Shown here: in pieces, positions 1 to 11,200 of the stretch | Numbering within the stretch: position 1 is the first letter of the stretch | Layout of the letters: each line of letters begins with the position of its first letter | Source: Mytilisepta virgata | Taxonomy: Eukaryota; Mollusca; Bivalvia; Mytilida; Mytilidae | NCBI GenBank assembly: GCA_028015205.1 | Contig: CM051517.1 | Coordinates: forward strand, 54,187,455 to 54,251,454 | Direction of reading: 5' to 3' | DNA length: 64,000 nt | The notes under the pieces: generated by a model | The model's input: the letters and a program-made list of their open reading frames with translations, nothing else | Told to the model about the DNA's origin: nothing | Databases searched by the model: none | Program-made: the position numbers and the translations under genes

Positions 1-50
1 TTGGTCTAGTAACAAGAGGCTCAGTGGGCTGAGCCTGTATCGCTCATCTT
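1..50. repeat. Fragment of interspersed repeat shared with 39.0-39.35 kb
   Basis: Positions 31-46 (GAGCCTGTATCGCTCA) are the exact inverse of 39334-39349, the end of a larger interspersed repeat. The rest of 51-1415 is lamin intron sequence in which I see no exon: no basic NLS cluster or lamin Ig-fold is readable on the minus strand. Confidence 0.4.
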
Positions 51-1415
51 GCAGTCACAAACTTTTGATTTGATTTGACTTTGGCAATATTCTCTTTATT
101 TTGATATTGTTTGATTAAAAACCATACTGACTCCTTTCATTTTCACTTTTATTTCAATCACGCGGTTCTTTTTTCGGCCGTTTCATCAGAATTAATGTCA
201 TTTCATTCATCATCCAACGATATCTGTTGTATTGCCTGGGCTTTGAATGAACAGAAAATAATGTCCGACTGGAAGAACCGTGGCAGACTTAAACCAACGA
301 AGAGTAAAATTATGGCAGTAGTATAAGCTTATTTTCGTGCAACGTTTTTGCAGTGTTTTATTCCACTTGTTTCCATGCTGGATGGCAGATATTCGTTTTT
401 TTATACAAATTGCCGGTACAACGTACATGTCATTTTGAAAAAATTTTCTTTCATCATGTAAAACCTTTTTTTTCAAGTTTGCTCGTATCCATATCCCCCT
501 GCATGAACCGACTAAAGTTAAAATTGTGCAAACAGAGCAGTCAAAATTTTCCTGAGTAGTTTAGTGACTTGGAAGTGATTTCTCTCAGTACATTATCTTA
601 TCCTTGAATGTTTTATGCAAATTCAATTCAATTATCAAATTAATTAATAAAAAAAATGTAATTTTTCCAAATTAGACAAACCCAGGAAATCAAAATTATA
701 TAAGATCTTCTGAAATTGCATGTTTATTTTCCCACTTTTGAATTATAAAATATGAATTAATGAAGGTTTTTTTTTTTTTGGAGGGATATGTATGTAGTAC
801 GAATATCGGAGAGTCTAGATTTAGAATAACTGATATAATGGATTATGATGTAATAAAACCATTAAAATCTTTTGTATCCGTCGATATGAGTTTTAATAGA
901 CCTGAAAAATTATTATTGACCTTTGTGTTTAGCGTCGGTCAATATTAAATTTTTAGGTCTATTAAAACTCATATCTTACCACTACAAGACTAATTGTATA
1001 CTATTCAAACACAGAACAACTTTGTTATTTCACCCAATAAAGAGTTATTTATCATGTAGAACAATCTGTATATTTTCTGTACATCAGACCTGATTTTGAC
1101 AACAGGGAAAGCAGAGCGGAAATCACACTTCGGCAGCCATTTTACTATGTATAATAAAGGAACCGTAATGGAAAAATCCGGACTTCCAAAAGCGGAATTC
1201 TGCTTTAAAGCGGAAGAAAATCAGGTCTGGCACATACGTATAAAATAACTATAGTGTGAAAAACCCAAAGCAGTCAAACTAATCATATTTTTTAAAGAGT
1301 AGAAATTTCATATAAAGTAGTTGAAAATATTCATAACAAACTGCATATTTGAATTTGATTTTAAAGTTCCAGTTTTTATGTACAATGTACATTGTACAAT
1401 TTTTTAAATATAATA

Positions 1416-2259
1416 TACTGTGGATTCATTTATTTTCGTGGATAGAGAAAATAAGGCATTTCGTGAGATATGTAAATTCAAGGATTGCTGGCTTAGAAAA
1501 AAAATTATAAAGTTGCTGAAATACTGAAATTCGTAGCTTGGCACATCAGATATCAACAAAATACTTCGACAAAACATGCCGATCAGACTTTGATATTGTA
1601 CAATAAAGTACTGATCTTAAGCGCTTATAAAACAAAAGTCTAACAAACAGATTCTTTAAATTTGTCATGAATTTAACAAGATTAACAAAATCCTGAATAA
1701 TTATTTACTTGTTAGGCTAATCAGGTGTGAAATATGTATTGACAAAATTGCAATCACTTGTCACCAAATACCTCGGGGGATATACATACATATTTAATCC
1801 TATTACGACCAATAATTTCTGCTTTATTATCTTTTGACAAGATGTTTTACTGTAATTTATGAGAAAGTCTGTATTGTTTAGGTCTACTTAGGATTAATAT
1901 TTTTCATGAATGTTTGAATAAAAAAACCCAAAGTGAATTCCATGAGAATTTACACAGTCAAGATATTTTTAAAGAAATTTATTTGAGTGTTTATATGTTA
2001 CCAAAGACAAAATTACATGAAACACTATATCCTCTATGGATATAGCCGACTCATCATATGTCAATATCCAATTACATGCTGTAAAAAACGTAAAAATGCA
2101 ATTTTTCAATGTTGTCTCGGATAGGTACATCAAAACCTTCAGTGCATTTAAGCTGAAGAAAAAATTTTTTTTTTTGTCGGATATTTAAATTCTTGGTTTA
2201 CTAGGACCCACAAAAACAACGAAAATTGGCATACAACGAATAATAATGAATCCACAGTA
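1416..2259. mobile_element. MITE-like inverted-repeat element in lamin intron 6
   Basis: The left end reads TACTGTGGATTCATT-TATTTTCG and the right end is its near-perfect inverse, giving terminal inverted repeats of about 25 bp around 844 bp with no long ORF. It is non-coding, so a non-autonomous DNA transposon is likely. A truncated relative sits at 51990-52077. I remember this terminus as common in bivalve genomes. Confidence 0.6.
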
Positions 2260-2297
2260 TGTTCCATGATTAACCATTAGTAATACTTGTCTCGTAC

Positions 2298-5200
2298 CTT
2301 TCTTCTTCACCTTCTAGAAGCTTCCTATAATGGTCTATTTCTATGTCGAGTTTCACTCTTATTTCTAACAAGTCGCTATACTCCTGAGTTAAATCAGTCA
2401 ATCTCTCCTGTAAGCCAGTAATTTCCAAATCTTTCTGTGCTAATCGCTCTAAGAAATCATCTTGCTCCTTTACAATCTGGCTCTCCAAGTCTCTTATTCT
2501 GGTTTCTAAGGCTGAATTCTGCAACAAACATATTAAACAGTCTCTACCTTGAACCTAGTCCGAGACTGCTCTGACGTCTGACAGCCTTTTTTTTGATATG
2601 CTGGGGCTGTGGGACGTCAGAGAAACATGGAAATTACAGACCCAGACTTGGGTCGGCAGTTTTTAGACCCGAAATCGTAATATATTCAATTATAAGTAGA
2701 TAAATCATACATCAATGGATTCCCTATTTATTTTTCTTTGAGAATATGTACATTTTATTCACCAACAATTTCCCTGTACCACAAACGAAAGCTTGATTCC
2801 CTTCATCCCACCATTTTTATCATTTCACTTGATTTCATTGGTCAATAGAACAAAATTCCTATTACATTTACACATGTACATAAAGTTATCTAAAAAAAAG
2901 TTTGTTGGTTGTAGGGGTGTTTTGAAAGTCCCTTCCTACCCTCCCACACTCATTTTAATGGAATATCCCTTACTATTTACATTATGTCAATTTCATAAAT
3001 TGAGATAATCTATTAAAACTGGTATCAAACATTGGTTCCGAATATTTATATCGCTATTCTCATAGTGTCAGTTTTGCAGATACTGGTAACAGTTGAAGTC
3101 ACTTGTCAAATATAGGTTGCACTTCCTGTTTCTGTTAGGTTTCTTAATCAAGACAATAATGACTAATAATATTTACATGCAAATTTCACAAAAACACAAA
3201 AAGAGTACATGTATATCAGAAGCTAAGAACAAATGACAAACAAACCTGATCACGTAACCTGGATACTTCTGACGTTAGTTCATCAACTTGTCTCTTGTAG
3301 GTATAGGATTCATGGTTATGGACATTGGAATCATTTAATGTTTTCTCATACTGGGACTGTAGGTCGTCTATCTGTTAGATGAAATATTTCTTGTTAATAC
3401 CTTTATATTTCATCAAGTCAAAAAAAACATTTTTATAATTATTTTTTAATTTTTACAACTTTTTACCAAATATTAGAAAGTAAATGGCAAGCAGCTGAAA
3501 TTTTTATATATTGTATACCAAAAAAATATTAAACCATTTTATTTTTGATAAGGTGAGCTAACTAAAACTACAGTAATTACAATTATCTTGAAATTCAGTC
3601 TGACATGTGCTATCTGCATTTGTGAATTATTTTTCAAAAGCTGCTCAAAACTATATCAAAGAAACTTTCTATGAATAAAAAATGTGTGAGTCTTCCAAGC
3701 AAGACATGTGTCGCCTGCGGACGTCAATTTTTACAAAAGATATTAAAATTTTCTAAAAATGAAATATATATGCACACCATTGCATTAAGGTTAATGCACA
3801 GAGAAAGTTTCATCAAATTGCTTTCAGTGGTTATGGAGTAGTTGAGGATAGAAGTTTTGACCCCCCCCTTTTTTTTCAAACGTCAATTTTTACAAAAAAT
3901 TAAAATTTTCTAAAAATGAAATATATGTGCACAGAGAAAGTTTCATCAAATTCCTTTGAGCGGTTTACAAGTAGTTGAGGATAGAAGAAAAGTGTGACGA
4001 CGCAAGACGACAGACAATGATCCCTATGTGTCGACCATGCGTTCCGCAGGCGACACAAAAATCAAAATGTTTAAACTGAAGCTTGTCATTTTTATGTTAA
4101 GATATTGTAACAATTTCCCCCTAAAGATGGGCCTTACTCTTCTTTCATATAAAGACTCTAACTCTGCTTTGCCTTGAAAAAGTTTTTCATCACTCTCCTC
4201 CCTCATCTGCTTTAATGCATCCTGTAATCTCGTCTCGTAGTCCAATCTCACACTGGAATCAACCTCTTCAACCTCTCTGGTAATTCTAGTTCTTGTCTCA
4301 TTCAGCTCCTAAAAAATATATTATAATAATTTAAAATTATTCAGTTAAAAGTCAAAAGAAATTCATAGAATGTTTCAAAGTGAACCAGAGAATTAAATAA
4401 TCATATAACAACAACCAAAATACACAGGGTTCCTCATAGGGCTTTTTTTTTGGTGAGTCCTGAACTCATCACTTTTGAAATTGGCAAGTCCAACAAAATG
4501 TCTTGAGTCTCAAATTATTTCTGTGAGTCCAGAATAGGATGTCACCATGTACAGTGTGATGTTGTTGTGTGAGTTTTGTTCATAAAAGTTTGAATCAAGT
4601 TGTCTTTCAGCATATGCCTGATCCTAAAAAATATATTATTATTAATCAAAGCCATTTATGACCTTTTCACCTTATAATCTTTTTTACATTGTAGAATTTT
4701 TCAAATATTTTTAATCAAAGAAGCAAATGAAATGATTAATAAATTTAAAGAAAATTAACATTTTGAAGTGAACATGAACAATTATGATTTCCCTCATATA
4801 TCTGACTGAAGCTTAAAATTATAGTAAAGACTTTGATATTCATGCTATCTTGAAACACTGAAACAATGTCAAATAAGCCTGGAGATTAAAAATAAGTAAA
4901 TTCAAAATGACAATTTTTCGGGAATTATCCTCTTTCCTCATTTTTTGACATGTGCACTTGTATTGTCGCAAAAATATCATCCAAATTTTCAATTGAGACG
5001 ATTATCTGGATGTTCTGAAAATTTTTCAGAAACAGACCGGACACGACTGTATGCAGTGTCCAGTTAAAAATATACATACAGGATGCGTCTAGATGGGTTG
5101 CGAGGATCCCCAATACATGTACATGAATTTAACTCCATTCAAATCGGCTGAGCATTTAAATCAGTGATACAAGATGTGAGGAAAATAAGATATGGAGTGA

Positions 5201-8200
5201 AGTTACAAAGAATCACAAAATCACTAGTTTATAACAAACATCCAGATATTACAACATGGTCTTGAATGGTGGAAAACCACACTATCATATGCCAAAGGCA
5301 CTGAATGTCCCCAGAGTAATTCATGAGTACTTACAGTCAGTTGACATAATTATTCGTCACCTCTAATTTTTCACAAAGGTTTATATAGATTCACAAATTT
5401 TCAAAATATTATTGTGGTCATTTATGGGAAAAATCAAAGGTGACACATAATTATGTCCACTGGTATAATATGTCAGAATATCAATGAATAAAGTAACAAG
5501 GGAAAAGCTTTCAAAATGGCAGCAAACCCGGTTTTCTCTATTTTTTTAAAACATATATGTTATCATTTGTAAGATGACAATGTTGTTTATACTGTAAATT
5601 CGGAAATTATTGCGATGTTTTTATTATTGCGAAAAATGCGACAGGGTTGTAATCGCAATAATTTAAACTCGCATTTTGGAATTTTTTTTATGAATGAAGG
5701 GGATTTTTCTCAATATCGCAAAAATTAAAATCGCATTTTGGTCGAAAATAACAAAATCGCAATAATAAATGCACGCAATATTTTCTGAATTTACAGTAAC
5801 TGTTTAGGTACATTTTTTAGTTTATTGTTCCATTGTTTGTTTTTGGCTTTCCAAACTTTTGGTCTCCAGTGTACCCGATAAGAGCATTTAGAGAAACATG
5901 CGTTGTACATTACAGTTAAAATGGTCAATATCGAACTTGACCCCCATTTTATCATTGGAAACATCATATTATTATTTAAAAAGCATTGATTGATCAGTTC
6001 ATCTGTTAATGCACGGAAACGACAAAAAAGCCATTTTCCAATTAATCAAGGACCTTAACTCCGAAGAGGTAAAAGTTAAAATGGTCAATATTGAACTTGA
6101 CCTTCATTTTATCATCAGGCACAACATATTATGAAAAGCTTTGGTTGAAGGTTCATCAGTTATTGCAGGGAAACTGTTTGCAACCACCTGCCAGCCATGC
6201 TAAACTCGGCTAAAAAGGTAATCGAGACAAAGACATTCAAGACTATACATTTTACTTTCCTGATTTCGGATAGGCACATAAAATGCAGTGAGATTAATCC
6301 ATAAAGCTTATTTAATGGGACAATGTCTTACTGTCTCTTTTTTACCTGCTCATGCATTTGTGCTTTAAATGCTAGATCTTCTTTCATGGTCTGCAATCGA
6401 TTTTGTAGATCTACACGTGCTAAAGTTTCTTCCTCCAATTGTTTCTTGGCAGTACTAAGCTGCCTTTCCAACCCAGCTATTTCACCTTTGATTTTCTGCA
6501 AAGAATATTTTGAATATGAAAATTTATCTTCTACAAATCTACTGAAATGCAAAGGCATTAATACTAATACATGAATTTTCTAGCAATTTCCTGGGCCCTG
6601 TAAAAAGATACATTCCAAATAAAAATATTTTACGCAAAAAAGAAATTCAGAAAATCTAATTTTTCATCACTTATGAAATTTTTAATTGTCAAAAGTCGAA
6701 ATTTTGAACATTATTCCAGAACTACTTGAGTTATCGTCCAGTCTTCAATTCCTTTTGACAAATAAGTTTTTTTCATTCAAAACATGAAAATGAACATATG
6801 AAATTTTTAAAAAAGTATCAATTTTTTTCTACCTTGAAGTTGGGTTAAGATGGTAATAACTAGGTCAAGTTCAGTATAATTACAAGTTAAAATCTGACCT
6901 TTTGATTTCAACTTCAGTATGTTGCAAGTTCAACAGTTCTACTTAGTGGTGTCCCGATGATCAATTATAATAAAAAATAAGTTGATTGTGGCCTTATTCT
7001 AAGCAATCGATTAATAAAATGTTATGATCCAATTAATCATCTGTTCTCAGAGTTGTCGAAAATCGTCGGACCTGTCGGTCCCGACCGACAAGATTCCAGT
7101 AGGTCCGACTCGACTGTCAATTCTGCCGGTCCTGGTGTCCGACAAAAAAAATGGGGCTTGGATCCGGCAAAGCAAGCTGATCCCGTCATTTGTTTACATT
7201 TCAGTTGTTTCCCTTCCAATTACGCAACTGGTTCCCCATATAATTTTTTGGAGCTTAATTACCAGTTACGATAGAATGGATACCGGAGGTTGGAAAATAA
7301 AATTTGTACCGAATTGGACTTCTAGTATAATTTCTTGCTGAAAAATACATGTTTGTTAAACATGCTTTATTTTCCAAGCATTTCATTCACAACTAGAAAA
7401 AATAAAAAACAAATTGTGGGTCTGACAAGACCTTGCTGACTGTCAGACCCAATGTCTGACAAGAAAAAAAAAATTTCGATAACTCTGTGTTCTTCCATGT
7501 GAGATTCCTGCCAACTTTGGTTACAGTCTGCCCATTAGTTCCTGAGAAAATGACGAAAAAGTCCTTTCTCTTATGGTTTCCATTGGAACTTTCAACCAAA
7601 AGTGGATCATTTTTACAGTGTATTGTTGTTTAAAGTTCTGAAATTGAAAATTTTCCAAAACATTTCATAATGCAGTTGGGGCCTCGGTGGCCATGTGGTC
7701 TAGGTAGTTCGTTATGACTACTAATAATCACTAGCTTGTCAACACAGAGTTGTGAGTTCGAATCTCACCTGTGGCGGGGTGGGTTCGACTTTGATCTTAA
7801 TTGACAAGGATTGCCAATTTTCCTACCAAAGGTCAGTTGTTCTCTCCAGCTTCCACGACCAATAAAAACTGGCTGGTGTGAAATAACCAAAATGTGCTGA
7901 AAACGGCATAAAACCCCATCTAAACTAAACAAACATAATGCAGTTTCAGAGAAGATTTTTGAAAATTGGCCAATCAAAATCATACTTGGCCTCTCTGGTG
8001 GCCATGTTTTTGTTCATCCATCCGGAACCAAAGGTGGACCTTTAATAGAAGTCCTTCCATACATTATTCCTGCCAACTTTGGATACAATCTGCCCATTAG
8101 TTCTTGAGCAATTGACAAGAAGTCTTTTCCCATATGGTTTCAATGGAAACTTTAAACAGCTACAGCCGTCAGTTGAACAGAAGAAACTCCACCAAAAGTG

Positions 8201-11200
8201 GACCTTTTGTAGGGTATTTTTTTCATCAATCATGCAGTTTCAAAACATTTCACAATGTAATTTCAGAGGAGATTTTTGGCCAACTGGCCAATAAAAATCA
8301 AAGATGCCTCTGGAGGCCATGTTGTTCGTCCCACCGTAACCAATGGTGGATCATTTGTAGAGGTCCTTCCACACATTGTACATCATTCCTACCAAGTTTG
8401 GCTACAATACACCAAGTAGTTTCAGAGAAGATCAAAATGTGAAAAGTTTACGGACGATTGACCAATAGTGATGACATAAGCTCACATGGCCTATAGGCCA
8501 GGTGAGCTAATTAGAAGTAAGCAAGTCAGTAAGACTGAATTTGCGTCCAGAATCTAGGATTAATTTTGAATTTGAGAATAAGGTTTTTCTGCATACTGCG
8601 CATGTTTATATCAAAAGTATCAATGCTCAATGTATAAATTACAAAACCAAGTACTGACAATAGCTGCACATTTAACTTTAAAAAAAGAATAAAAAAGTTT
8701 TCATATTGTTCTGATTATTTATAATCAATTATTAGTTGGTTGTGTACAAGTTTTTGAAATTTCTTTGGATTCCCATCACTTGTTCTAATTCAGTTCACTT
8801 ACATTGTATTCTTTTTCCCAGTGTTTCCTCTGTTGCTCTGCCACAGCCAATTTATTCTCCAAATCAGCCACTTCCTTTTGTAGAGCTGGTAACTGACTTT
8901 CAGCATCTTTAGCTTCTTTATCTCTCTTATAATATCTGCAAAGGATAATTTTCTTGTCAATGACTATACTTTACACCGTTAAGCAATATCAAAATCCGAC
9001 ACAACCCTTTAGGTTTAGGCTTCAAATAGATATATAATTTCCGCTTCCCATCAATCTGAAAGACCCAAGTTTTTATTTGACATGCACACAATAAATCACA
9101 GAATTTCCAGATTATGTGCACCTTTTCCAGCTAAATTTTTGAATCTCTAAACCGGTTTCCAGATTTTGGCGGGAAAAATTTCAGTGAGTTATCGTCAGTC
9201 TCGGGTACCACTTTTAAATGTTTAAAAATTTCAACATGGCAATTATTAAGATACACAGACGACTTAAAGTTGTGTCAGGCAACGTAAAACTGTACAATTT
9301 AACTGTTAGGTCGTCCGGTTGTTTTATGGCCGGACAGCAAGAAAAATAGTGAAATATTTCACATCAGAATGAAGCTTTCCAGTATCTTTATATATCGCAA
9401 ATGTTGTTTATTTTTATAATACCACAACGGCTGGTTACAATTGACACAGTATGTCATCGGTGACTGATAGCTCGGATGTATAACACCACAACTGTATTAT
9501 ACATCGAGGCCGGATCAGTCAGAGATGACATACTACACACACTTGTTGCATTTCATATATTTAAATGCATTATTTCTTTTTCTATAGGTTAATAGGTTTA
9601 ATACTGAGTCCTTGCTGTCAATTATAACAGATGTAGAGTACATAAGGCCATTTATTTTTTATTACTTGATTTACGGATCCGCCGTCCGTATTTTTTCAAA
9701 ATTGGAAAAAAAAAAAAATTCACTTTTCCATTATTTTTTATTTTTATATTGCCGCCGATGGCAAAAGTCTTTCAGAAACAAAAAAAAAATCTTTCTGGTG
9801 GGTAAAATGTATCACATATAACTGTCGAAACAAGCGATGATCGTCGTGTTTTCGTGTTTTATGTAGTCCGGATTATAGTCCGATATCGATATCGGTTTTA
9901 TGCGACTTCCGGGTAAAAGCGTCTTCGTCTTTTGCGTTCTTTGAAGTCATTGAAAAACGAAAAACAAAACGAAGATTAATATTGACAGTTGAAGGTTGGG
10001 GTGAATTCGGTTTTGGCCAGATGGAGTCCTCCACATACTTCAAAGTGTGTGTGAGTTGCTTTGGCGATGCATCGAAAAACCGAAATATATTTCTAAAAGG
10101 AACTCCGAGTGACACGATCGGCGATGTGCTCGCAAAAGCAACCAGTGAAATGGAGGACGTGGTGGTTCAGAAAATTCTCGTAAACAGTAAAGAAGTACTC
10201 GAAACTGCCACAGAGACTGCCCAAGATACCCCAGTAGAGGTGTTGGCCTCGTTTGGAAGCAAATTTGTTTTTCTCAAACTGAGGAAGAGAGGTTACTATT
10301 GATAGTTCTTTTGACAAGATTTGTGTTCAGTCAGCTTTATAACCCTTAGCTTCTACCCATCCAAAAAGTGATTTTTATCCAATAAAATTGTCTGACCTCC
10401 CCCCTCAATTGCTGCACATATAAATGTATCATCCTGAAGTCCTGTCAAAATTATGTCCTGAACCCCACTTACATGAAATTCCGGCTGTCCGAAATGCCAT
10501 CAAAATGAACAAGAAATGAACAGATCGAAAGGAAAAAAATGAACACATTAATATATATGATAAAGTTTATTATTATAAATGTTTTAATGAATAATAAAAA
10601 GTATTTAATATAGTTTTAAAAGATAGAGTGGATTTGAAATAATGAATAAATATGCCAAACAAATCTATATAAGCAGACAAACCCAAGTTTTCAAATGCGA
10701 TATGAAAAAAATAACTTTTAAAACAAAGCAATGAAAATAGAAAAAAAAATACTATTTTAAAAAATATCACTTGCACAAGTACATACATGGGAGTATTCAC
10801 CAATTTAATAAGATATTATTTGTTCAGATCAAATAAATTTGATATTGTATTTAGTGTTCAGTAACACGTGCAACATGTTTTAATGAATACCTCATTGAAC
10901 CTATAAAATAATAACAGAATATGGTTTCATGTCCAGCGGTACACCCTCTTAGTAGAACCTTTGAACAAAATATACACCAGTGTTTTTGTATTAGAACACA
11001 ACAGTTGAAATATGGTTTTATTTAAAAAAAACAACTAAAAATATTTGACAAGAAATAAATTTTTGGATTTTTTTTTTTTTTTTTTACCCACCACCCATCC
11101 AACATTTTTGATAAAAAAATCCGTAAATCAAGTAATAAAAAATAAATGGCCTAAATGGCCATTTTTTGGAGACAAGAAAATAATTTTTCAAAATAAAATG

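Noticed and set aside
210..476. 88-aa minus-strand ORF as a lamin tail exon
   Set aside because: Its residues show no NLS, Ig-fold or CaaX features and its composition is intronic.
2270..2297. Stop at 2270 as the true end of a tail-less lamin
   Set aside because: A good donor (AAAG then GTACGAG) lies exactly at the conserved EGEEER exon boundary, giving the 221 bp exon; the read-through residues resemble nothing in lamin tails.
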